In this document: piece by piece, positions 7,880-15,325 of the stretch
How positions within the stretch are numbered: position 1 is the stretch's first letter
Layout of the letters: each line of letters starts with the position of its first letter
From: Candidatus Woesearchaeota archaeon
Lineage (GTDB): Archaea; Nanobdellota; Nanobdellia; Woesearchaeales; ARS49
DNA: 34,904 nt
Direction: 5' to 3'
Assembly (NCBI GenBank): GCA_019323135.1
Contig: JAHWHT010000002.1
Span: 1-34,904 of the forward strand
Notes under the pieces: model-generated
Database searches by the model: none
What the model saw: the letters and a program-made list of their open reading frames with translations, nothing else
Told to the model about the DNA's origin: nothing
Translations under genes and position numbers: made by a program

Positions 7880-9151
7880 ATGGGGAAAACAGTAATCATC
7901 GGCCTCGATGGTGTGCCATACCATCTAATAGACAATTTGTCTAACAAAGGAGTTATGCCTAATTTTAAGAATCTTAAGGATAAAGGCATTTTCAAGGAGA
8001 TGGAATCTGCAATTCCTGAAATCTCTTCTGTTTCCTGGAGTTCGATAATAACCGGCGTAAATCCTGCAGAGCATGGTATTTTCGGTTTTATGGATATGAT
8101 TCCAGGGACTTACACCATGTCTTTTCCTAATTTTAACTCAATTAAAGCGCCTGCATTCTGGCAAACAATGGATGGAACACATGCAATAATCAATGTCCCT
8201 TCTACTTATCCTGCAAAACCAATGAACGGCTTTCATGTTGCAGGTTTTGTTGCACTAGATTTAGAAAATGCAGTTTATCCACAAAAATATATTCCTATGC
8301 TTGAAGAATTGAATTATCGTATTGATGTCGATTCTGAAAAAGGACACAGTTCTAAAGAATTATTTTTCAAGGATTTGCACAGAACCTTAGACGCAAGACA
8401 AAACACAGCCCTACAGCTATGGGATGAAACAAAATGGGATACCTTCATGTTTGTAATAACCGGAACAGATCGAATTGGTCATTTCTTATGGGACGCATAT
8501 GAAGATGAAAATCATGAGCATCACCAAAACTTTTTAGATTATTTCAAAAGAGTTGACGAAGTTGTAGGAAGCATCACAAATAAAATGTCAGACGAAGATT
8601 CTTTAATCATGATATCTGACCACGGCATGGGCTTGTCAGAAACAAATGTAATCGTCAACGCAGTATTGAAAAATAATGGCTTCTTAGAATTAAACGATGC
8701 AGAACGCCAAAATCACAATCACATCAAAGCAAATTCCAAAGCTTTTGCATTAGACCCAGGAAGAATATACTTAAACAAAGAAGGCAAATACCCTAAAGGC
8801 ACTGTCAAAAAAGAAGATGAAGAACAGATTCTCAAAGACTTAACAAGCACCTTTGAAAATTTAGAAAAAGACGGCAAAAAAGTTATAAAGAAAATTTTCA
8901 GAAAAGAAGAAGTCTACAGCGGCCCGCATCTAGAGCAAGCTCCAGACCTTATCCTGCTTTCAAATAAAGGATTTAATTTAAGAGGAAATTTAACCAAGAC
9001 TGAAATTTTTGACAAAGATATTTTTACTGGAATGCACACACAGGAAGATGCATTTTTATTTGTTAAAACACCAAAAAGCATAGAGCTTCCTAAAAATCCA
9101 AAAGTAACTGATGTTTTTCCAATTATAAATAAAATAAACGGTGATACTTAA
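7880..9151 (+). CDS. Type I phosphodiesterase / alkaline-phosphatase superfamily enzyme
   Basis: 423 residues from the ATG at 7880. Alkaline-phosphatase-fold metal sites are visible in order: IGLDG (D near residue 8), a nucleophile region SVSWSSIITG, TGTDRIGHFLW, ISDHGMG and GMHTQEDAF. This is the type I phosphodiesterase/nucleotide pyrophosphatase group, which cleaves phosphodiester or pyrophosphate bonds. No signal peptide is seen. It is the first gene of the operon and overlaps the sulfoquinovose-synthase-like gene by one base (TAATG). It might hydrolyse a nucleotide or phospho-sugar intermediate of the pathway; the substrate is not readable. Confidence 0.82.
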   Translation: MGKTVIIGLDGVPYHLIDNLSNKGVMPNFKNLKDKGIFKEMESAIPEISSVSWSSIITGVNPAEHGIFGFMDMIPGTYTMSFPNFNSIKAPAFWQTMDGTHAIINVPSTYPAKPMNGFHVAGFVALDLENAVYPQKYIPMLEELNYRIDVDSEKGHSSKELFFKDLHRTLDARQNTALQLWDETKWDTFMFVITGTDRIGHFLWDAYEDENHEHHQNFLDYFKRVDEVVGSITNKMSDEDSLIMISDHGMGLSETNVIVNAVLKNNGFLELNDAERQNHNHIKANSKAFALDPGRIYLNKEGKYPKGTVKKEDEEQILKDLTSTFENLEKDGKKVIKKIFRKEEVYSGPHLEQAPDLILLSNKGFNLRGNLTKTEIFDKDIFTGMHTQEDAFLFVKTPKSIELPKNPKVTDVFPIINKINGDT

Positions 9152-10674
9152 TGAAACCATGTAATGCAAATAAAACGTGCTGGAACTGTCCAGCAGCAAT
9201 GTTAAAAGGTAATGTTGACTTTAGGGCCTGCGGCCAGTCAAAAGAAAAGAAAAGACAATTGTCTGAAGAAAAACAAGTTATGATTGAATGTTCAAGAAGA
9301 AAAGAATTAGGTCATTTTGAGCCTACAATTACTTTTGAACAGTGTCCTGAATGGGAATTGAATGAAAATTATAATCTTTACATGCTAAAGAACATGCGCG
9401 TCATGATTCTTGGTCTTGACGGGTATCTTGGCTGGGCTCTTGCTTTGAAACTAGGAAAATTAGGTTTTAAAGTAAGTGGTATTGATAATTACTGGAGAAG
9501 AGATTGTGTCATGGAAAAAGGTGCACACACAGTTGTTCCTATCCAAAGAATGACAGAACGACTTCGCGCTGCTAAAGAAGTTCTAGGTATTGATATTAAT
9601 TTCAGAAAAATGGATATTCTTGACCGGCCTAAATTAAAAGAATTTTTAGAAGAAACAAAACCCGAAGCAATTATCCATTACGCAGAGTGTCCTAGCGCAC
9701 CATACAGCATGGTTGATGTTGATCACGCAGTTAAAGTTCAAGAAAATAATGTTTTAGGAACATTAGGATTATTGTGGCTGATAAAAGAAGTTGTTCCAGA
9801 ATCTTGCTTAATCAAATTAGGCACAATGGGAGAATACGGTGCTCCATTGACCGGAAGACCAATTTTTGAAGGAATTTTCCCTGCAAATGCAACCCTTAAG
9901 TGGGATGATAGAGAATGGAGTTTAGGTGGAGAACTAACTCCGAGAGATCCAGTAAGTTTTTATCACGTCAGTAAAGTTCAAGACACATTTAATTGTTATG
10001 AAGCCTGCAAGTATTGGTGGTTAAGATCTTATGATGTTATGCAGGGAGTTATTTACGGCGTTCATACTGAAGAAGTTGCTGCTGACCCCCGATTAAGAAC
10101 CAGATTAGATATGGATGAATGGTTTGGAACAGTAGTTAACAGATTTGTTACTCAATCCATTCTGGGAATGCCTTTGACAATCTATGGCGAAGGCGAGCAG
10201 CTTAGAGGATTTATTGCACTAGATGATGCAATGCAATGCATGGTTAGATTAATTTCCAGTCCTCCAGAAGCAGGACAATATGATGTTGTTAATCAGGTTT
10301 CTGGATTAATCAGAGTAAAAAACCTTGCAGAGACTGTTGCAAATGTTGCTAAGGATTTTGGAATAAACACTAAGATTCAAAGAGTGGAAAATCCAAGAGT
10401 TGAGGCAGATAAGCATCCATTAGAAGTTATCTCAACTAAACTACCTGCAGATTTAGGTTTTAATGCAAGCATTACTTTTGATGCAGAAATCAGAAAAATG
10501 TTTGAATTATTAACTCAGCCAGAAATCAAAGCAAGGATTGAAGAGAAAAAACACGCAGTTATGCCTAAAACAAGATGGGATGGTGTAAAGCAGGAAAGTG
10601 AATCTTTTGAGACTTATGATCCTGGAACAAAGAATCTTGAAGATGGACATAAGGGCGTACTGCACACAAAATAA
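9151..10674 (+). CDS. agl3: UDP-sulfoquinovose synthase-like protein (SQD1/Agl3 family) with Cys-rich N-terminal extension
   Basis: 507 residues. From about residue 82 the protein follows plant SQD1 and archaeal Agl3: LGLDGYLGWALAL (Rossmann), SAPYSM, LGTMGEYG (T225, E228), the catalytic Y271-x3-K275 in SFYHVSK, QGVIYGVHTEE, LRTRLD, FGTVVNRFVTQ, LTIYGEGEQLRG, and a C-terminal NPRVEADKH and MPKTRW like the plant enzyme. SQD1 makes UDP-sulfoquinovose from UDP-glucose and sulfite with bound NAD. Two oddities: the first 80 residues are an extension with six cysteines (4, 10, 13, 27, 47, 65) not found in ordinary SQD1, and the usual EQRSAPYSM motif reads ECPSAPYSM. Thioredoxin follows one base after the stop. 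Family assignment is strong; the exact product is inferred. Confidence 0.85.
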   Translation: MKPCNANKTCWNCPAAMLKGNVDFRACGQSKEKKRQLSEEKQVMIECSRRKELGHFEPTITFEQCPEWELNENYNLYMLKNMRVMILGLDGYLGWALALKLGKLGFKVSGIDNYWRRDCVMEKGAHTVVPIQRMTERLRAAKEVLGIDINFRKMDILDRPKLKEFLEETKPEAIIHYAECPSAPYSMVDVDHAVKVQENNVLGTLGLLWLIKEVVPESCLIKLGTMGEYGAPLTGRPIFEGIFPANATLKWDDREWSLGGELTPRDPVSFYHVSKVQDTFNCYEACKYWWLRSYDVMQGVIYGVHTEEVAADPRLRTRLDMDEWFGTVVNRFVTQSILGMPLTIYGEGEQLRGFIALDDAMQCMVRLISSPPEAGQYDVVNQVSGLIRVKNLAETVANVAKDFGINTKIQRVENPRVEADKHPLEVISTKLPADLGFNASITFDAEIRKMFELLTQPEIKARIEEKKHAVMPKTRWDGVKQESESFETYDPGTKNLEDGHKGVLHTK

Positions 10675-10675
10675 A

Positions 10676-10990
10676 ATGGAGCTTACCGATTCAAATTTTG
10701 AGCAAGAGGTTTATCATTCAGATATTCCTGTTTTTGTTGATTTTTGGGCATCTTGGTGTCCACCCTGCAAGATGATGGAGCCAGTGATTAATTCATTGGA
10801 AAAAGAATATGACGGCAGGGTTAAGATTTGCAAGATAAATATTGACAAGAATAGACTTGCTGCCTCAAAATTTGACATCAAAGGGGTTCCTTTATTTATT
10901 TTATTCAAGAATGGAGAAATCGTAGATCAAGCAGTTGCAGCAAAAACAGAAAGTCAATTAAAAGAAATGATTAATCAAGTATTACCATGA
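10676..10990 (+). CDS. Thioredoxin
   Basis: 104 residues from the ATG at 10676, one base after the preceding stop; longer in-frame starts would lie inside that gene. The thioredoxin fold is clear: FVDFWASWCPPCKMMEP with the redox pair at the CPPC site (instead of the usual CGPC), the cis-proline segment KGVPLFILFKNGE, and a normal C-terminus. There is no signal peptide, so it is cytoplasmic. Thioredoxin is the electron donor of APS and PAPS reductases, which gives it a plausible job next to sulfate-activation genes and a sulfite-using enzyme. It overlaps the next gene by four bases (ATGA). Confidence 0.92.
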   Translation: MELTDSNFEQEVYHSDIPVFVDFWASWCPPCKMMEPVINSLEKEYDGRVKICKINIDKNRLAASKFDIKGVPLFILFKNGEIVDQAVAAKTESQLKEMINQVLP

Positions 10991-11934
10991 CAAAAGTATT
11001 GATAACCGGCGGATGTGGATTTATTGGTTCTAATTTGGTTGAGTTTATTTTACAGAAAACTGATTGGCAAATTAATGTTCTAGACAATCTTACTGGAGGC
11101 AAGTTAGAAGACATAGAACAAATAGCTGGCTTCAAAGAGCGCAGTACTTTTTTCAAAGGAGACATTAGAAACAAAGAAGACGTTTCAAAAGCAGTTGCAG
11201 GTTGCGATTATGTTGTTAATCTTGCTGCACAGGTTGGCGTAATGCCTTCTGTTGAAGATCCATTATTTGATGCAGATGTTAATATAATTGGAACTATTAC
11301 TGTTTTGAATGCTTGTGTAAAGAACAAAATAAAGAAATTTGTTCAAGCATCTTCTGCTGCCCCTCTTGGCGACCAGGAAATGCCCATGCATGAGAAAAAA
11401 GTTCCTCAACCTCTTTCACCATATGGCGCTAGCAAGCTTGCAGACGAAGCATACTGCAGTGCATTTGCCGCTTCTTACGGGCTAAACACTGTTGCTTTAA
11501 GATTTTCTAACGCTTACGGCATTAAATCTTATCAAAAAGGCAGCGTCATTCCTCTATTCATAAGACAGATTCTTAATGGAGAAACCTGCACTATTTTTGG
11601 AGATGGTGAACAAACAAGGGATTTTATCTATGTTACAGACATCTGTAATGGTATTTATTTAGCATTGACCACAGAACTAAAAAACAAATTTGAGTTGATT
11701 CAACTTGCTACAGGCAAAGAAACTTCAATGAACGAATTATTCAAAGTACTAAAACAAGAATTTGAAAAGCATGGTAAAACAGTACAGGATGCCAAATACG
11801 TTCCAGCAAGGCCTGGCGAAATCATCAGAAACTATGCAGATATCACAAAATTAAGGACTTTGTTGAATTATGAGCCCAAAGTAGACCTAAAAGAAGGCAT
11901 TTCAAAAACAGTTTCTTGGTTCATTAATCAATAA
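10987..11934 (+). CDS. NAD-dependent nucleotide-sugar epimerase/dehydratase
   Basis: 315 residues, extended SDR family. It opens with VLITGGCGFIGSNLVE (GxxGxxG NAD site), has VLDNLTGG after strand 2, NLAAQVG, ASSAAPLGD, the catalytic tyrosine/lysine pair in YGASKLADE, and RFSNAYG downstream. This is the UDP-glucose 4-epimerase-like group. It could convert the sulfosugar or another nucleotide sugar for the glycan. It is translationally coupled to thioredoxin and ends the first part of the operon; a new TATA box follows. Confidence 0.85.
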   Translation: MTKVLITGGCGFIGSNLVEFILQKTDWQINVLDNLTGGKLEDIEQIAGFKERSTFFKGDIRNKEDVSKAVAGCDYVVNLAAQVGVMPSVEDPLFDADVNIIGTITVLNACVKNKIKKFVQASSAAPLGDQEMPMHEKKVPQPLSPYGASKLADEAYCSAFAASYGLNTVALRFSNAYGIKSYQKGSVIPLFIRQILNGETCTIFGDGEQTRDFIYVTDICNGIYLALTTELKNKFELIQLATGKETSMNELFKVLKQEFEKHGKTVQDAKYVPARPGEIIRNYADITKLRTLLNYEPKVDLKEGISKTVSWFINQ

Positions 11935-11961
11935 ACTATTCTAGAATCTAAAACCATAAGA

Positions 11962-11969
11962 TTTATATA
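11962..11969 (+). promoter_or_regulatory. Internal TATA box for the sulfate-activation part of the cluster
   Basis: TTTATATA centred at 11965.5 predicts transcription from about 11993, with GAGGG at 11996-12000 and the ATG at 12009. This is a leadered promoter. Confidence 0.6.
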
Positions 11970-12008
11970 TGGCATACATAATTCTATGTATTTAAGAGGG
12001 TATAAGGT

Positions 12009-12341
12009 ATGGAAAACAGGACTACAATCCAAATTACAGAGGATTTAAGAAAACAACTCAAAGTGCTTGCAGCCAGAAGAGACATCTCTTACCAAGAATT
12101 ACTGCAAGATATGGTATCTGTTTTCAAAGAATTAAATCAAGAAAAAACAATTATTTCCATTCCTTCAATGCTTGCTGGCAAAGTCAATGAAAAGATTGAA
12201 AAAACTGATTTTAGTTCAGTAAGCGAATACACCACATTTGTTTTGCGACAAATGCTTATGGAAACAGCACACAAACAAGACATCGCTTCATCTGATGAAG
12301 AAAAAATAAAAGATAAATTAAGAAAATTAGGTTATTTGTGA
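12009..12341 (+). CDS. Small protein with two ribbon-helix-helix-like segments and LRxLGY tail
   Basis: 110 residues. Residues 4-40 (TIQITEDLRKQLKVLAARRDISYQELL) look like a ribbon-helix-helix DNA-binding domain: a short strand, then two helices. Residues 48-85 (ISIPSMLAGKVNEKI...SSVSEYTTFVLRQML) look like a second such unit of the type I remember beside archaeal sulfatase and CysD genes. The C-terminus ends KLRKLGYL. It leads the sulfate-activation genes from its own promoter, so it could be an autoregulator, or a scaffold binding partners through its tail. Function is not known. Confidence 0.6.
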   Translation: MENRTTIQITEDLRKQLKVLAARRDISYQELLQDMVSVFKELNQEKTIISIPSMLAGKVNEKIEKTDFSSVSEYTTFVLRQMLMETAHKQDIASSDEEKIKDKLRKLGYL

Positions 12342-12350
12342 GGTAACAAA

Positions 12351-12569
12351 ATGAAAATTGAAATTCCTGAAGATTTAATAAAAAAATTACAAAAAAGAGT
12401 TGATTCAACAGATGAGTTTGATTCTGTTGAAGCATATGTCAGCTACATACTTAAGCAGGTTGTAGAAAGACTCGAAACTGAAAATAAAGAAGATGAAAAG
12501 CCAGCTTTTAGCGAAGAAGATGAAGCAAAAGTAAAAGAAAGGCTAAGAAGTTTAGGATACTTGGACTGA
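12351..12569 (+). CDS. Small protein with one ribbon-helix-helix-like segment and LRxLGY tail
   Basis: 72 residues. It resembles the second half of the preceding protein: IEIPEDLIKKLQKRV, then FDSVEAYVSYILKQV, an acidic linker (EDEKPAFSEEDEAK) and the tail RLRSLGYLD. GAGGT lies just upstream of the ATG, right at the stop of the previous gene. The two proteins probably arose by duplication. The tail matches the ends of the previous protein and of the following CysD-like protein. Role unknown; possible DNA-binding regulator or protein-docking factor. Confidence 0.6.
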   Translation: MKIEIPEDLIKKLQKRVDSTDEFDSVEAYVSYILKQVVERLETENKEDEKPAFSEEDEAKVKERLRSLGYLD

Positions 12570-12579
12570 GGTGGAAAAA

Positions 12580-13398
12580 ATGGATCATTTAGATGAATTA
12601 GAAAGTAAAAGCATATACATTATTCGTGAAGCATACAAACAGTATAAAAATCTTGCAATGTTATGGTCGATTGGTAAAGATTCAACAGCTTTGTTATGGC
12701 TCTGCAGAAAAGCATTTTTTGGAAGAGTTCCATTTCCAGTAGTGCATATTGATACAAGCTATAAATTCAAGGAAATTTATGAATTTAGAGATAAGTTTAC
12801 CAAAGAATGGGATTTAAAGTTGGTTGTTGGCAAGAACGAAGAAGCTATTGCTGCAGGCATGAGTCCTACTGAAGGAAATAAATTTGAGTGCTGTAACCAA
12901 TTAAAGACTGTTGCATTAAAACAGACTATTGCAAAGCAGAAGTATACTGCATTGCTATTAGGCATCAGAAGAGACGAGCACGGCATAAGAGCAAAAGAAA
13001 GAGTTTTCTCTCCTAGAAATCAGCAGTTCAAATGGGATTACAAGAATCAGCCTCCAGAACTATGGGATCAGTATAAATCAAAACAGGCAGAAGATGAACA
13101 CTTAAGAGTTCACCCGATTTTGCACTGGACTGAACAGGATATCTGGGATTATGTCAAAAGAGAAAAAATTCCAATTACAGAGTTATATTTTGCAAAAAAG
13201 ATGGAAAATGGCGAATCAAAAAGATATAGAAGTATTGGTTGTGAAACTTGCTGTAATCCAATCTGTTCTAATGCAGACGATGTTGACAAGATAGTTGAGG
13301 AATTAAGAACTACAAAAGTCGCAGAGCGTTCAGGCAGAGCACAAGACAAAGAATCTGCGTACATCATGCAGAAGCTTCGGTCTCTCGGATACATGTGA
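12580..13398 (+). CDS. cysD: CysD-like sulfate adenylyltransferase subunit 2 with APS-reductase-like cysteines
   Basis: 272 residues from the ATG at 12580, preferred over the GTG at 12571 because TGAGGTG lies six bases before it. The backbone follows CysD: SIYIIREA, WSIGKDSTALLWL (PP-loop, residues 30-40), FPVVHIDTSYKFKEIYEFRD, RRDEHGIRAKERVFS, WDYKNQPPELW and HWTEQDIWDY. With CysN, CysD forms APS from ATP and sulfate. Unusually it has C104-C105 and C221-x2-C224-C225-x3-C229, where E. coli CysD has no such set; the arrangement resembles the CC...CxxC [4Fe-4S] ligands of APS reductases. It may be an ATP sulfurylase with a structural metal site, or an APS reductase, or both. It ends KLRSLGYM. 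Confidence 0.82.
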   Translation: MDHLDELESKSIYIIREAYKQYKNLAMLWSIGKDSTALLWLCRKAFFGRVPFPVVHIDTSYKFKEIYEFRDKFTKEWDLKLVVGKNEEAIAAGMSPTEGNKFECCNQLKTVALKQTIAKQKYTALLLGIRRDEHGIRAKERVFSPRNQQFKWDYKNQPPELWDQYKSKQAEDEHLRVHPILHWTEQDIWDYVKREKIPITELYFAKKMENGESKRYRSIGCETCCNPICSNADDVDKIVEELRTTKVAERSGRAQDKESAYIMQKLRSLGYM

Positions 13399-13402
13399 TA
13401 AT

Positions 13403-13609
13403 ATGGTTGACAAACACATTAGAAGCATTACAAAAGGCTTGAGTTGGAGGGTTCTTGCATCCCTCACAACTGTTATTTTAGTTTATGCTTTCACTGGAAA
13501 ATTGGCTCTAGCAGCAGGCATAGGTATACTAGAAGTTATTACCAAACTGCTCATCTATTATGTTCATGAACGGGCCTGGAATAATGTAACATGGGGGAAA
13601 ATAAAATGA
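13403..13609 (+). CDS. DUF2061 small membrane protein
   Basis: 68 residues. The DUF2061 pattern is recognisable: RSITKGLSWRVLASLTTVILVYAFTG, a second hydrophobic segment (ALAAGIGILEVITKLLIYYVHERAWN) and W at the end. Two membrane segments are expected. As I recall, this family recurs next to, or fused with, sulfate-activation enzymes, but its function is not established; a role in sulfate uptake or in placing the enzymes at the membrane is possible. It begins just after cysD and overlaps the HIT gene by four bases (ATGA). Confidence 0.8.
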   Translation: MVDKHIRSITKGLSWRVLASLTTVILVYAFTGKLALAAGIGILEVITKLLIYYVHERAWNNVTWGKIK

Positions 13610-14052
13610 GCAATTGCATATTTTGTAAAATAGAAAAAGGAGAAGTTCCTGCAAAGAAAATATATGAATCTAAATATTTTTTTGCAATACTCGATGCACA
13701 CCCAATAGTTGAAGGACACTGTCTTTTAATTCCAAAGAGACATTATGAAACTATTCATAAAATGAATAAAGAAGAAAGCCTGCAATTCGGTGAAGACTGT
13801 ATTACTCTTGCCAAAATGCTAAAAAATTACTGGCCAGATCTGACAATAGCAAACTCAAATGGAAAATTCGCAAGCCAAGCAGTACCGCATTATCACGTCC
13901 ACTTCATTCCTAGGCAGGAAGGAGATAGGCTTTGGGACGAAGATAAATCCAAGATATCATTAGACGTTAGTTCTGGTTTTGAAAGATTAAAACCATCCAA
14001 AGATGAATTAGAACAATTAGCAAACAAACTAATAGGTGATACACATGAATGA
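13606..14052 (+). CDS. HIT-family nucleotide hydrolase/transferase
   Basis: 148 residues from the ATG at 13606, which forms the ATGA overlap with the previous stop. The N-terminal CIFCKI is the usual HIT zinc/cysteine start, HPIVEGHCLLIPKRH follows, and the catalytic histidine triad is HYHVHF. HIT enzymes act on the alpha phosphate of adenylylated compounds; Hint/Fhit members can split APS to AMP and sulfate, and others phosphorolyse ApnA. Placed between cysD and cysN it may control APS or recycle AMP. This link is an inference from position. Confidence 0.88.
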   Translation: MSNCIFCKIEKGEVPAKKIYESKYFFAILDAHPIVEGHCLLIPKRHYETIHKMNKEESLQFGEDCITLAKMLKNYWPDLTIANSNGKFASQAVPHYHVHFIPRQEGDRLWDEDKSKISLDVSSGFERLKPSKDELEQLANKLIGDTHE

Positions 14053-15295
14053 ACAAGAACATTTTAAATTTGCAATCGTTGGTCACGTAGACCACGGTAA
14101 ATCTACTCTTATTGGCAGGTTATTCTATGATACTGGTTCCTTGCCAGAGGGAAAGATGGAAGAGCTCAAGAAAACCTGTGATGAATTAGGCAAAGATATT
14201 GAATTTGGTTTTATCATGGATCATTTGCAGGAAGAAAGAGAGCAAGGCGTAACTATTGACACTGCTCAGGCTTTTTTCAAGACAGATAAAAGACATTATG
14301 TCATAATCGATGCTCCAGGACATAAAGAATTCACCAAAAACATGATTACTGGAGCTTCACAAGCAGAAGCAGCTTTATTGATTGTTGATGCTGATGAAGG
14401 AGTTCAAGAGCAGACAAAAAGACACGCATACATCTTAAGCATGCTTGGATTAAAGCAGGTTATTGTTGTAATGAACAAGATGGACTTAGTAGAATACAAA
14501 GAAGAAAGATTCAAAGAAGTTGAAAAGAATTTGCTTGAATTTTTAGGTTCATTGAACATAAAACCATCTTACATAATTCCAATTTCTGCAAAGTTGGGCG
14601 ATAATATCGCAAAGAAATCAGAAAACATGTCTTGGTACACAGGAAAAACTGTTCTTGAAGCTCTGGACACATTTGAATCTCTTGCCAGCCTAAGTAATGC
14701 ACCACTTAGATACCCTATTCAAGATGTTTACAAGTTTGATGACAAGCGAATTTTGGCAGGCAGGGTTGAGGCAGGCATTCTTAAGAAAGGTAACCGATTA
14801 TTATTTTTGCCGTCTAACAAAGAAAGCACAATTACTACAATTGAAGACATGAATGGCGAAGTAGAAAGCGTTGAAGCAGGCAAAAGCACAGGAATAACAA
14901 TAGAACATCCGTTATTCGTAGAGCGAGGAGAAATTGCTTGCGATCCGGATGCAGAAAAGCCTACTGTTACAACCAGATTCAGAGGAAAAGTTTTCTGGAT
15001 GTCTAAGCTGCCGTTCAATAAATCTGAAAAAATAACTCTTAAATGCGCTACTCAAGAAGTTGAGTGTGTTATGGAAAAGATTGAGAAAAAGTTAGATTCC
15101 TCAACACTCGCAGTTCTTGAAGAAGATGCTTCTGAAATTAAAGAATGGGAAGTTGGAGAAATTGTCTTCAAAACAGAGGCTCCGGTTGTAATCGAGGATT
15201 TTAACGAAACTCCTGAATTAGGCCGGTTTGTCTTGGTTAAAGGAGAAGATGTTTGTGCAGGCGGAATTGTCACACATAAAGACTTAGAGAACTAA
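14045..15295 (+). CDS. cysN: CysN-like GTPase, sulfate adenylyltransferase subunit 1
   Basis: 416 residues from the ATG at 14045 (GGTG upstream; eight-base overlap with the HIT gene). GTPase motifs: GHVDHGKST (13-21), REQGVTID, DAPGHKEFTKNM, NKMDL, and ISAK, then two beta-barrel domains as in EF-1A. The genomic link to cysD and the length (EF-1A about 430) suggest CysN, which uses GTP hydrolysis to drive APS formation. The first loop is EF-1A-like (GHVDHGKST) rather than the GSVDDGKST of typical bacterial CysN, which fits the idea that CysN came from an archaeal EF-1A. The true translation factor would be elsewhere in the genome. A specialised EF-1A paralogue is the alternative. Confidence 0.8.
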   Translation: MNEQEHFKFAIVGHVDHGKSTLIGRLFYDTGSLPEGKMEELKKTCDELGKDIEFGFIMDHLQEEREQGVTIDTAQAFFKTDKRHYVIIDAPGHKEFTKNMITGASQAEAALLIVDADEGVQEQTKRHAYILSMLGLKQVIVVMNKMDLVEYKEERFKEVEKNLLEFLGSLNIKPSYIIPISAKLGDNIAKKSENMSWYTGKTVLEALDTFESLASLSNAPLRYPIQDVYKFDDKRILAGRVEAGILKKGNRLLFLPSNKESTITTIEDMNGEVESVEAGKSTGITIEHPLFVERGEIACDPDAEKPTVTTRFRGKVFWMSKLPFNKSEKITLKCATQEVECVMEKIEKKLDSSTLAVLEEDASEIKEWEVGEIVFKTEAPVVIEDFNETPELGRFVLVKGEDVCAGGIVTHKDLEN

Positions 15296-15325
15296 AGTAA
15301 CAACAGTTACGACAAAGGTGGGAAA

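Noticed and set aside
12351..12569. Toxin-antitoxin pair formed by the two RHH-like genes
   Set aside because: Both genes look like antitoxin-type folds and no toxin-like partner (ParE, RelE, PIN) is adjacent.
14045..15295. The genome's main translation factor EF-1A
   Set aside because: It is embedded in a cysD operon; although the G1 motif is EF-1A-like, the neighbourhood fits CysN. A final decision needs the genome-wide gene list.
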